From: Bacilli bacterium
Lineage (GTDB): Bacteria > Bacillota_I > Bacilli_A > RF39 > UBA660
DNA: 46,080 nt
NCBI GenBank assembly: GCA_017525035.1
Contig: JAFXTH010000020.1
Location: forward strand, 1 to 46,080
Direction: 5' to 3'
The notes under the pieces are model-generated. The model saw only the letters and a program-made list of their open reading frames with translations, made no database searches and was not told where the DNA came from. This document shows positions 34,868-42,497 of the stretch, piece by piece (the stretch's first letter is position 1; every line of letters begins with the position of its first letter). Both the position numbers and the translations under genes were made by a program.

Positions 34868-34896
34868 ATAAAAAAAAGATAGACAAATTATCTTTT
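34868..34896 (-). terminator. Intrinsic terminator after the chagasin-like lipoprotein gene
   Basis: Stem AAAAGATA / TATCTTTT (34874-34881 with 34889-34896, seven-base loop) with a long T run on the minus strand; it overlaps the stop codon. Confidence 0.8.
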
Positions 34897-35265
34897 AAAA
34901 TATGTTCCCATATGTCTAACTTCTTTTATTTTTAAATCTTTATTAACCTCTAACTCGTACTTTGCAGTATATAATACATCAGTACCATTAGTATATTTAA
35001 AGTTTAAGTAAGTCTTTCCTTTACTTAATGCTTCAACATTATATATTTGATAACCCTTACAAGTATTTTCTTCTTCATCACAATCGATGTCATTATCTTC
35101 AATTACTCTAGCTATCCCTTCTTCAGAAAAGTCATATTCCCAGGTATATCCACTTAATGGATCTGAATTTAATTTGATTCTAATTTTATTTTCGAAATCA
35201 TTTGAACACCCTACTATAAGTAAACTTACGAATAGAATTAATACTAAACTGAATACTTTTTTCAT
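34888..35265 (-). CDS. Chagasin-like (inhibitor I42) lipoprotein
   Basis: From the ATG at 35265 (AAAGGATGA upstream; it follows the previous stop closely) it has 125 residues. The signal LVLILFVSLLIVGCSND ends in a lipobox (LIVGC), so it is a membrane lipoprotein. The mature part has SDPLSGYTWEY, close to the chagasin loop N-P-T-T-G-Y-x-W, then VIEDNDIDCD and a beta segment YNVEALSKGKTYLNFKY. Chagasins block papain-like cysteine proteases. The other inhibitory loops are less clear, so this is a probable assignment. It ends the zinc-ribbon gene group and might protect cell-surface proteins from proteases. Confidence 0.68.
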   Translation of the reverse strand: MKKVFSLVLILFVSLLIVGCSNDFENKIRIKLNSDPLSGYTWEYDFSEEGIARVIEDNDIDCDEEENTCKGYQIYNVEALSKGKTYLNFKYTNGTDVLYTAKYELEVNKDLKIKEVRHMGTYFKR

Positions 35266-35266
35266 A

Positions 35267-35710
35267 TTAATCATCCTTTTTTCTTCTAAATATCCCACCA
35301 AATAAATCCATGTGTTGTTTTGCAGTCATTGCCTGCCCAAGTCCTGGAATATCACGTGCTACATCATACGCTTCTTGTCTTGCTTTTCTTCTTGCAAGTC
35401 TAGCAACATCATCAGCAACTTCATCAGCTACTGTGTATTCTTTTTCCTCTGTTTGTGGCGCAGGTGCATTACCATTAACGTCTGTTTCAGTGTTCATAAC
35501 TAAAACAAATAAATCCGTATATTCCTGTGCAAGCGGAGAAGATGCAAATTTTGTTTCAAATTCCATTGCATCATTAAAATCTTTTCCAAACTCTTCAAGT
35601 CTAGCAAAATAATCATTTATTTGACTTAATGTTGCTGGATCTTGGATATTATATGTAGAAAATAATGCATTTTTTCTACTTTCTATACAACTTTTAACAA
35701 TATCGTTCAT
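35267..35710 (-). CDS. Helical protein of unknown function
   Basis: A 147-residue hydrophilic protein with no signal or membrane helix. The first 75 residues look helical (NDIVKSCIESRKNALFSTYN, FARLEEFGKDFNDAMEF), followed by a Pro/Glu linker (about 80-92), a basic Arg/Lys helix (ARLARRKARQEAYDVARD) and a tail ending in FRRKKDD. ATG at 35710 lies eight bases after the stop of the upstream zinc-ribbon gene and the next gene starts right at its end, so it belongs to that unit. I do not recognise the family. Confidence 0.72.
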   Translation of the reverse strand: MNDIVKSCIESRKNALFSTYNIQDPATLSQINDYFARLEEFGKDFNDAMEFETKFASSPLAQEYTDLFVLVMNTETDVNGNAPAPQTEEKEYTVADEVADDVARLARRKARQEAYDVARDIPGLGQAMTAKQHMDLFGGIFRRKKDD

Positions 35711-35718
35711 GTTTTCAC

Positions 35719-36480
35719 CTATCTTGCAGTAGCAAAGAAATATGCAGCTTGTTGGAAATATGCATCTTTTAACCCACCAGATAATGATGAAATTGTTGCA
35801 AAAAATGCTTTACCATTTGGCATTTGTGAGAACATATATCCATATTCTCCACCACTTAATGTACCAATAATTATATAGTACTTTGTACCATTATATGTCT
35901 TTGAACCACTACTCTTTATATTTAAACCGTTGTCTTTAAATGATTTTAAAAATGTACTTTCATTTTGAACTATTGTATTGTAATCAGCATCATATGGCAT
36001 ATACATAATTAAACATTCATTTGATTGAATATAACTATTTCCATCATATTCACCGAAAACAAATCCATTAGGTACTGTTAGAGTATAACCTAAGAATGAC
36101 ACAGTTGATGCTGGTGTTGGTGGTTGCACTGTGTTCGTATTTGTATTCGTATTTGTATTTGTGTTTGTATTTGTGTTAGTATTTACATTCGTGTTTGTAT
36201 TTGTATTTGTGTTTACATTATTATTTTCATCACCACTATTACCTGTTAACAACACGATACCTACGATTAAACCAACTATAATTAAAATAGAAATAATAAC
36301 TATTATCATTACATTATTATTTTTCTTTGGTGGTTGTGGATAACCATAACCATAGCCATTATTGTACATATTATTCATAGGTTGTTGTGGCATTGGTTGT
36401 TGAACATTAAATGTTCCACCACATCCATCACAATATGTACTACCTTCCATTAAATTCTTTCCGCAATATGGACATAACAT
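35719..36480 (-). CDS. Zinc-ribbon single-pass membrane protein (B) with Asn-Thr repeat linker
   Basis: A 253-residue protein. Zinc ribbon CPYCGKNLMEGSTYCDGCG at residues 3-21, a Pro/Gln/Asn/Tyr linker (QPMPQQPMNNMYNNGYGYGY), a membrane helix (about 55-78), an N-T-N-T repeat of about 30 residues (86-117), and an outer domain (VSFLGYTLTVPNGF, IMYMPYDADYNTI) of about 125 residues. The repeat is encoded by a run of hexanucleotides at about 36133-36225. ATG at 36480 follows TAGGTAAGAT. The outer domain is not one I recognise. Confidence 0.85.
   Translation of the reverse strand: MLCPYCGKNLMEGSTYCDGCGGTFNVQQPMPQQPMNNMYNNGYGYGYPQPPKKNNNVMIIVIISILIIVGLIVGIVLLTGNSGDENNNVNTNTNTNTNVNTNTNTNTNTNTNTNTNTVQPPTPASTVSFLGYTLTVPNGFVFGEYDGNSYIQSNECLIMYMPYDADYNTIVQNESTFLKSFKDNGLNIKSSGSKTYNGTKYYIIIGTLSGGEYGYMFSQMPNGKAFFATISSLSGGLKDAYFQQAAYFFATAR
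36133..36225 (-). repeat. Hexanucleotide repeat tract encoding (Asn-Thr)n
   Basis: On the plus strand the motif GTATTT/GTGTTT/GTATTC recurs about 13-15 times. It codes for alternating Asn and Thr in the membrane protein. Length changes would be in frame (6 bp), so the linker length could vary between strains. Confidence 0.8.
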
Positions 36481-36522
36481 ATATCTTACCTACTTTCTAA
36501 TATAATTCTAACACAAAAAAGA

Positions 36523-36548
36523 AAAAAAAGAACTCTTTTAGTTCTTTT
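36523..36548 (-). terminator. Intrinsic terminator after zinc-ribbon protein C
   Basis: Stem AAAAGAACT / AGTTCTTTT (36527-36535 with 36540-36548, loop CTTT) followed by T runs on the minus strand, at the stop codon of the 36547 gene. Confidence 0.82.
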
Positions 36549-37230
36549 ATTTACATATTAATCCATTTTCTTGCATATACTTAACAAATTCTTCTTTATT
36601 TAATGAAAGAACATCTACATAATCAACAGGCTCTTCATCCTCTTCTTCGTTAGTTTCTTCACCAAGCATATTTTCAAAATTTTCTATAATAATTATAGTC
36701 CCATTAAGTTTTGCATTTACTTTCTTGCTATCATCTTCTGTATATTCATCATATAACTGTACAAAATTATAATATTGTTTTGCAGTTTCTTCATCTTCAA
36801 AATGCATTTCTGCTTTTAGATTTGAAACTTTATCATCTGTAAATGTTGCAATAATAATTTCTTCTACTTCTACCTCACCACTGTCATCTTTAGCTGAACA
36901 GGTTACTTTATTATCACCAACTGGAGGAACAACATTGTTGTTTGTATTTGTATTTGTATTCGTATTTATATTATTATTCTCTACTGCATTATTTTCATTG
37001 TTTGAATTACTATCTCTAAATACAAAATACAAAAGTCCAAAACCAACTCCTGCCAAAATAATCACTGCCATTATTATTGCAATAACTTTTAAACCAGTAT
37101 AATTTTTTTGTGGTGTTGGTGTATATACGCCTTGATTTTCTTGAACTATTGGTGTTTCTACTTTAGCTCCACAACCATCACAAAATTTATTACCTTCTAC
37201 TAAATCTTTTCCACAATTAACACACTTCAT
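36547..37230 (-). CDS. Zinc-ribbon single-pass membrane protein (C)
   Basis: A 227-residue protein with zinc ribbon CVNCGKDLVEGNKFCDGCG (3-21), a linker, a membrane helix (about 47-70), an Asn/Thr spacer (NNINTNTNTNTNN, about 84-97) and an outer domain VTCSAKDDSGEVEVEEI with a Glu/Asp-rich tail (EETNEEEDEEP) before CK at the end. It shares the same plan with proteins A and B but the outer domain differs. ATG at 37230. It lies 14 bases after the VanZ-like gene and may be transcribed with it. Confidence 0.85.
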   Translation of the reverse strand: MKCVNCGKDLVEGNKFCDGCGAKVETPIVQENQGVYTPTPQKNYTGLKVIAIIMAVIILAGVGFGLLYFVFRDSNSNNENNAVENNNINTNTNTNTNNNVVPPVGDNKVTCSAKDDSGEVEVEEIIIATFTDDKVSNLKAEMHFEDEETAKQYYNFVQLYDEYTEDDSKKVNAKLNGTIIIIENFENMLGEETNEEEDEEPVDYVDVLSLNKEEFVKYMQENGLICK

Positions 37231-37243
37231 ATATTTACCTACC

Positions 37244-37696
37244 TTATTTATTTTTATCTAATTTAAAAATCTTTTTAAATGTCAGTATAGAAAAGCAACT
37301 TCCAAAAGTATCTATTAATACATCCGTAATATTGCAATCTCTACCTGGAACAATAAGTTGATGCAACTCGTCACTTACTGCATACAAGAAGCATATTAAA
37401 ATCATCAAATATATATTTTTATTATTATATTCTTTAAAACATAAAAATATTAATATTCCTAATATAAAATACTCAGTAAAGTGAGCTATCTTTCTTACTG
37501 GATATTGATACTTTTCTACAATCTTATCAAGTTCTTCTTCGGAAGCATCACCATGAAATAATTTATATATATTAACTATTGTTACTCTAATAATAGATTT
37601 ACTATTTTTACCTGATTCTTCTGCTTTTTGATTAGAAAACATAAATATTACACCCATCCATATAACAACTAATATGACTAAAATTGTTTTCTTCAT
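37244..37696 (-). CDS. VanZ-like membrane protein
   Basis: A 150-residue protein with four membrane helices and the VanZ motifs: FMFSNQKAEESG (about 18-29), YPVRKIAHFTEYFILGIL (about 65-82), YAVSDELHQLIVPGRDC and DVLIDTFGS. VanZ proteins confer low-level teicoplanin resistance in enterococci, but most homologues are of unknown role in the cell envelope. ATG at 37696 overlaps the upstream pseudouridine-synthase stop by one base. Confidence 0.92.
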   Translation of the reverse strand: MKKTILVILVVIWMGVIFMFSNQKAEESGKNSKSIIRVTIVNIYKLFHGDASEEELDKIVEKYQYPVRKIAHFTEYFILGILIFLCFKEYNNKNIYLMILICFLYAVSDELHQLIVPGRDCNITDVLIDTFGSCFSILTFKKIFKLDKNK

Positions 37697-38541
37697 TATT
37701 CCACCATCTTTGTAAAACTTTTATCATATTTAGCTTCAAACTTTAACTTCTTTTTAGTTATTGGATCAATTATTTCTAAACATGCAGCATGAAGCATCAT
37801 TCTTTTAACAGTTTTATCTTTAATACCATATTTAGTATCTCCTGCGATTGGATGATTAATATCTTTTAACTGTACTCTTATTTGATTTCTTCTTCCTGTC
37901 TTAATATCAACTTTTAATAAAGAATATTTATCATTATTCTTAACTTTTTCATAAGAAGTAATTGCAAGTTTACCATCTTTACTTGCATATGTTATTAATT
38001 TATCATTTTCTTTTAAATAAGATTTTAAAGTTTCTTTATCTTTTGTTATACCTACTACAACTGCATAATAAATTCTTTTTGCAATATCATTCCAATTATC
38101 TTGTAATTTATCTTTTAGTTTTTCATTCTTAGCAAAAAGCAAAACGCCTGACGTATCTTTATCAAGTCTATGTACAACATATACTTTAGCACTACTATTT
38201 TTCTTTTTAACGTAACTAGATAAAATACTATATAAATTGCTAGTACTATTGCTATCATCTTCAGTTGATATTGTAAGCATCCCACTCGGTTTATCTACAA
38301 CTAAATAATTATCGTCTTCATAAATAATATTTACTCTTCCAATATTACTAAGAACCTTTTTAGCTCCAATTGTAACAATATCATTGGGTTTCAATAAATA
38401 ATTATATTTGGTAACAATCTTTTCATTAACAGATACTAATTCTTTAGTTAATAAAGACTTAATATTGTTCTTACTTCCTTTATAATTATTTCTTAAAAAA
38501 CTATATAATTCTTCTTCTTTTAATACAACGAATTTATCCAT
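37696..38541 (-). CDS. RluA-family pseudouridine synthase
   Basis: A 281-residue enzyme that changes uridine to pseudouridine in rRNA or tRNA. N-terminal S4-like RNA-binding domain (about 9-62: SFLRNNYKGSKNNIKSLLTK, LKPNDIVTIG), then the catalytic core with VVHRLDKDTSGVLLFAK, where Asp127 is the nucleophile, KTGRRNQIRVQL (about 214-225) and HPIAGDTKYG. The S4 plus RluA core matches RluC/RluD-type enzymes in Firmicutes (YlyB/YjbO-like). Target position cannot be read from sequence. ATG at 38541. Confidence 0.93.
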   Translation of the reverse strand: MDKFVVLKEEELYSFLRNNYKGSKNNIKSLLTKELVSVNEKIVTKYNYLLKPNDIVTIGAKKVLSNIGRVNIIYEDDNYLVVDKPSGMLTISTEDDSNSTSNLYSILSSYVKKKNSSAKVYVVHRLDKDTSGVLLFAKNEKLKDKLQDNWNDIAKRIYYAVVVGITKDKETLKSYLKENDKLITYASKDGKLAITSYEKVKNNDKYSLLKVDIKTGRRNQIRVQLKDINHPIAGDTKYGIKDKTVKRMMLHAACLEIIDPITKKKLKFEAKYDKSFTKMVE

Positions 38542-38564
38542 AATAACTCCTAAAATCTAATGTA

Positions 38565-40019
38565 TTATACCACAATCTCATATAGAGTAAATGATAAATC
38601 ACTATATATTACTTTAAATCTTGAATCATTTTCTAAATACTTATTTACTTTATGACCTCTACTTAATAAAACATGTGTTATATCATAAGCTTCAAATACA
38701 GAATAATAATTATCATCGATATGTATGAAATCTTCAAATATATGTATATCTTTATTGAATTCTTCTAAATAAAGATCTGCCCTTGAGTCCACAAACACTG
38801 GTATTCCTCTTAACATTATGTAACTACCATAATTATATTCGTTAAAGATCCTTGCTTTATCTAAATCAACGTTTTCAAGTATATAGTCACATGCTCCTTT
38901 AGGATAATAACTTTCATCAATAAAACTATAAGTAGTTCTATTTTTAAAAGTCATAACAAACGCTACCAATACTATAAGCATAAATGCCAAACAAAATATA
39001 GCATTTTTAAATACTGGCTCTAAATATTTGAATTTAAAACCACCCATAATTCTTGATATAGGAATAATTCCAAGTATAGCAAGCAATGCATAATTTCTTC
39101 TTGCCAAAAATCCCATAAGAAATAATCCTGCTAACAAGAAAAAGTCACTTAAATTCTTTTTGGTATTATGAGACATTAATAATACAATAACAATAAATAC
39201 TAAAGAAAATACTATTGCATTATCATTAATAGTAATTGGCAAGTGCTCAGATATATTCTTTAAAGATATACCTTTTTGAGTCTTAATTAAATACGTAAAA
39301 GGCACTAAAAAGTTTGGTGTCATAAAACCAGTTACGAAACAAGATGCTATTCCCATAGATGTTATCTTAAGTTTACTTTTTTCAATAGTTAATAAAAAAT
39401 GTTTATTAAAATCATAATGTAATTTATTGGAAATTAAATATATTAAATCAGACACTAAATATGGAAGAAATAACACAAATATAAATGGCCATATTGCAAG
39501 ATGCATATTAGCAACAAGCAAAGATGTAATAAATAAACCTATTAAATATTTTTTATTTTCACTTTCCCTTAACTTATTAATAAAATATAAAACAATTAAT
39601 AAAAGAATATATGTAGAAAGCTGTGCTCTAGCTGCAATAAAATCTCTTAATGTAAGACCTACTACAAATGTCATTAAAAAAGAAATATATTTATTATTAG
39701 TATACTTACTACTTATATAATACATTAAATATAATAGTAAAAAATATAATAGTAAGACAAAAATATAAATACCAAAATTACCAAACAAATTATATATACC
39801 ATAAATAATTAAATCAAATAACCAATGTGGATAAGTATACGAAAGATTAGCAATAAATGAAAAATGATCAATCATATCAACACCATATTTAGTAATTGAT
39901 TCTCCTATTTTAATTGAATAAAAAGTATCATTTTGAAAGAATAATTTAGGTATTATATATGCTATAACAGCAAAAGATATAAATACTAATACATTATATA
40001 ATATATTTTTCTTTTTCAT
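38565..40019 (-). CDS. Polytopic GT-C-like membrane protein
   Basis: From ATG 40019 (AGGATGTGATT upstream) it has 484 residues; an upstream in-frame ATG at 40094 is rejected because the hemolysin-III terminator (40053-40076) lies between. About ten membrane helices precede a soluble C-terminal part with DESYYPKGACDYILENVDLDKA split as YYPKGACDYILEN, RIFNEYNYGSYIML and PVFVDSRADLYLEEF. These motifs are typical of bacterial GT-C/PMT-like glycosyltransferases, where a similar end is preserved. The first loop LSYTYPHWLFDLI may carry the active site. Function inferred. Confidence 0.75.
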   Translation of the reverse strand: MKKKNILYNVLVFISFAVIAYIIPKLFFQNDTFYSIKIGESITKYGVDMIDHFSFIANLSYTYPHWLFDLIIYGIYNLFGNFGIYIFVLLLYFLLLYLMYYISSKYTNNKYISFLMTFVVGLTLRDFIAARAQLSTYILLLIVLYFINKLRESENKKYLIGLFITSLLVANMHLAIWPFIFVLFLPYLVSDLIYLISNKLHYDFNKHFLLTIEKSKLKITSMGIASCFVTGFMTPNFLVPFTYLIKTQKGISLKNISEHLPITINDNAIVFSLVFIVIVLLMSHNTKKNLSDFFLLAGLFLMGFLARRNYALLAILGIIPISRIMGGFKFKYLEPVFKNAIFCLAFMLIVLVAFVMTFKNRTTYSFIDESYYPKGACDYILENVDLDKARIFNEYNYGSYIMLRGIPVFVDSRADLYLEEFNKDIHIFEDFIHIDDNYYSVFEAYDITHVLLSRGHKVNKYLENDSRFKVIYSDLSFTLYEIVV

Positions 40020-40052
40020 GTAATCACATCCTATAAAAATTATATCATAAAA

Positions 40053-40076
40053 TAAAAAAAGATACTTGCGTATCTT
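40053..40076 (-). terminator. Intrinsic terminator after the hemolysin-III gene
   Basis: Stem AAGATAC / GTATCTT (40059-40065 with 40070-40076, loop TTGC) then a T run on the minus strand. It also shows the start of the next gene is downstream. Confidence 0.82.
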
Positions 40077-40731
40077 ATAAAACATATAAAACAATTGATA
40101 AAAAATGAAGTATTGATGCAGCTAGTACAAACATATGAAATATTGAATGAAAATATTTTATCTTCTTCCCAACACCATAGAATATTGCACCAATTGTATA
40201 TACAACTCCACCTGCTATTAGAAGTAATATTCCACTAAAAGGTACTGCTTCTTTTAAAGGTTGATAACAGAATATTATAATCCATCCTAATACTAAATAA
40301 CTAATTATAGATATTACTTTATATTTCTTTAAGTTAATAGCGTTTAAAACTATTCCTAATATAGCAACTGACCATATTATTAAGAATAATGTTATTCCTA
40401 ATGGATATTCTAATGATATCAAGGTAAATGGTGTATACGTACCTGCAATAAGCAAAAATATACTACAATGATCTATTATTCTAAATACTCTTTTAGCATT
40501 ATTAACAGCAAGTGAATGATATAACGTAGACATAGTGTATAAAATAATCAATGTTACTCCATACACAACACTTGAAAATACGCCTACTGTACTTCCGTGA
40601 CTTGCACTTACTACAACACAAGTAATAAGAGCAACTAGTGATAATAACGCTCCAATACCATGCACTATAGCACTCATTATTTCTTCACCTAAAGAATATT
40701 TAGGTACATCTATTTTTTCTTTTAATGTCAT
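40075..40731 (-). CDS. Hemolysin III/PAQR-family membrane protein
   Basis: From ATG at 40731 (GAGGTGATT upstream; a GTG nine bases earlier lies in the ribosome binding site itself) it has 218 residues with seven membrane helices. Motifs of the PAQR/hemolysin-III family: EEIMSAIVHGIGALLS, STLYHSLA (SxxxH), IIDHCSIFLLIAGTYTPF (DH and TYTP), and HSIFHMFVLAASILHF with the last HxxxH, the likely metal site. These are membrane hydrolase-like proteins; haemolytic action is known only in some relatives. Single-gene unit. Confidence 0.93.
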   Translation of the reverse strand: MTLKEKIDVPKYSLGEEIMSAIVHGIGALLSLVALITCVVVSASHGSTVGVFSSVVYGVTLIILYTMSTLYHSLAVNNAKRVFRIIDHCSIFLLIAGTYTPFTLISLEYPLGITLFLIIWSVAILGIVLNAINLKKYKVISIISYLVLGWIIIFCYQPLKEAVPFSGILLLIAGGVVYTIGAIFYGVGKKIKYFHSIFHMFVLAASILHFLSIVLYVL

Positions 40732-40767
40732 TTTAATCACCTCTTATAATTATAACATAAAAAGAGA

Positions 40768-41739
40768 CTAAAAATTAAAACCAGCCTCTCTTAAATTCAT
40801 AAAATTATTTAATGTAATCCCTTCTTCTGAAAAAGAATCATTATTTAATAATATTGCATTTTTATATAACATCTTAGGATTACTTTCAAATACATCTTTA
40901 TCATATTCGTTAATAGTAACTAAATAACCATCTTTATATTTAATAAATCTTTTATTATTAAATTCAATTATAATGTCATTACCTTTTAAGTCATATCCTA
41001 AATTATATACATCTTTTTCTTTTAAATCACTTACAATAGTTTTAATATTTTTAGCAGTTATATCCATATCCACTTTAATGTAAAATCCAATGCTAAAGCT
41101 TAAACCATGCTCTAAAGCGTTAGCAATAAATGTATCATTGGACATATCTTTAGTAAATATATTTTGTACATCCTTATTTAATTCTTTATAAATATCTAAA
41201 TTCTTGCTATTTGCAAGTTCTAAATCATTTTCAATACCTAATCCATAGAATATTTCTTCATTTGATATTTTACCTAAATATTCAAATTTAGTAGTTAAAC
41301 TACTACTTAGCTTTTTAGTTAAATAAACCATTAAGTAATTATCATAAAATCCTTTAGATTGAATATTTTTTATACTATCTAATAAATCTATGCCTTCTTT
41401 TACAGATACTTTCTTAACATAGAAAGTTATTCCATCTTTATCTTTTACTTTAAAAATATCATCGATTATATCATTATTGTTACAATTTTTATCTACTGAA
41501 TAATTCATATGTTGATCTTCTTTTTGAACAATACAATATCTAGATACACGATCAATAACTTCAAATTCATATCTATATTTATTACTTAAATATGATAATA
41601 AGTCACTTTTTTCTTTTTCTGTAACAGAAAAGTCAAATATTTCCTCTTCTACTACATCACTAGTACCTAAAATCATATATAAACCACTCAAGCACATCAA
41701 TAGACCTGCAAACATCATTATAAATGATACTCTTTTCAT
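40768..41739 (-). CDS. Membrane-anchored protein of unknown function
   Basis: A 323-residue protein with one N-terminal helix (about 5-25: SFIMMFAGLLMCLSGLYMIL) and a hydrophilic, Lys/Asp-rich outer or cytoplasmic part with three cysteines (CIVQKE, CNNND). No repeats or family motif that I know. The C-terminal half alternates short beta and helical segments (FYIKVDMDITAKNIKTIVSD). ATG at 41739 follows AGGAAGGAT. It follows the WXG100 genes but has a terminator and intergenic gap between, so it need not be part of that unit. Confidence 0.78.
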   Translation of the reverse strand: MKRVSFIMMFAGLLMCLSGLYMILGTSDVVEEEIFDFSVTEKEKSDLLSYLSNKYRYEFEVIDRVSRYCIVQKEDQHMNYSVDKNCNNNDIIDDIFKVKDKDGITFYVKKVSVKEGIDLLDSIKNIQSKGFYDNYLMVYLTKKLSSSLTTKFEYLGKISNEEIFYGLGIENDLELANSKNLDIYKELNKDVQNIFTKDMSNDTFIANALEHGLSFSIGFYIKVDMDITAKNIKTIVSDLKEKDVYNLGYDLKGNDIIIEFNNKRFIKYKDGYLVTINEYDKDVFESNPKMLYKNAILLNNDSFSEEGITLNNFMNLREAGFNF

Positions 41740-41796
41740 ATGAATCCTTCCTATTCTATATAAATAATATCACATAATATTTATTTTGGTATATTA

Positions 41797-41829
41797 AATA
41801 AAAAAAGAAAGTGTAAACTTTCTATTTTT
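41797..41829 (-). terminator. Intrinsic terminator of the WXG100 operon
   Basis: Stem AGAAAGT / ACTTTCT (41806-41812 with 41817-41823, loop GTAA) followed by a T run on the minus strand, at the stop of the second WXG100 gene. Confidence 0.82.
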
Positions 41830-42141
41830 TTATATTGCAGCTGTTTCAGTATTTTGATCAATATGTTTATTAACAGCTATATTCATATTGTGATATCTAT
41901 CTACTGCTTCTTCAAGTGTTGTTATTTGCTTTTCTAGCTTACTGCTTATATAATCAAATTCATTAATATTTGAATTTAATTCTTCTGATACAGCATCACC
42001 TGTTTCACCAGTCCAGTAATCTTTAATTTGTAAAGTATCACCTTTTACTTTTTCTAAAACTTCGTCTATTTTAGTTTTTTGAATTCTTAATAGCTCTATT
42101 TTAGTACGCATTGTAGATTCATCCATATATAAAGTACTCAT
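41830..42141 (-). CDS. WXG100-family (ESAT-6-like) protein, copy 2
   Basis: A 103-residue all-helical protein with the diagnostic W-T-G (YWTGETGDAVSEEL) at the turn between two long helices. N-terminal MRTKIELLRIQKTKIDEVLEK and C-terminal SSKLEKQITTLEEAVDRYHNM give the helical hairpin typical of WXG100 proteins. Such proteins are small type VII secretion substrates or chaperones and usually dimerise. ATG at 42141 shares one base with the upstream gene's stop. It has no signal peptide, as expected for this pathway. Confidence 0.88.
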   Translation of the reverse strand: MSTLYMDESTMRTKIELLRIQKTKIDEVLEKVKGDTLQIKDYWTGETGDAVSEELNSNINEFDYISSKLEKQITTLEEAVDRYHNMNIAVNKHIDQNTETAAI

Positions 42142-42485
42142 TATGCTACTCTCCTATCTGCATCAGGATCTTGATCTTCTTGAAGAACCTGATTAAATCT
42201 AATCATCTTTTCTTCATGATCACTTACTACGCCATTGTACATCTTTGAACCTTTATCAAAGAATTCACCCATTCTGCCTAAATACTCAGTTTCATTCTTC
42301 AAATAATCTAGAAAATGGTTAGCATTTATTATAAAGGTTTCAGCGTCAGTTCCTTTCCAACATCTAGATAATGAATTAATAATGTCTTGATATTTTTGTC
42401 TAGCATTTTCAAAATCTTCTGAGTTGTTTAATGTTCTTTTACTTAAGTTTGAAACTTCAAGCCAATTTACTTTTAAATTTGCCAT
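42141..42485 (-). CDS. WXG100-family (ESAT-6-like) protein, copy 1
   Basis: A 114-residue helical protein with W-K-G (CWKGTDAETFI, about residues 42-52) at the hairpin turn. The first helix is WLEVSNLSKRTLNNSEDFENARQ; the second DYLKNETEYLGRMGEFFDKG. A charged tail (EDQDPDADRRVA) may be a secretion signal. ATG at 42485 follows GGTGGTGAG. Differences from copy 2 suggest a heterodimer pair, as is common for ESAT-6/CFP-10-type partners, but this is inferred. Confidence 0.88.
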   Translation of the reverse strand: MANLKVNWLEVSNLSKRTLNNSEDFENARQKYQDIINSLSRCWKGTDAETFIINANHFLDYLKNETEYLGRMGEFFDKGSKMYNGVVSDHEEKMIRFNQVLQEDQDPDADRRVA

Positions 42486-42497
42486 ATGCTCACCACC

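Noticed and set aside
36131..36343. Plus-strand Phe/Val-repeat open frame
   Set aside because: It reflects the (Asn-Thr)n hexamer tract on the other strand; the zinc-ribbon gene explains the region.
40020..40094. Longer N terminus for the GT-C-like protein
   Set aside because: It would include the terminator hairpin of the upstream gene and lacks a ribosome binding site, while ATG 40019 has one.
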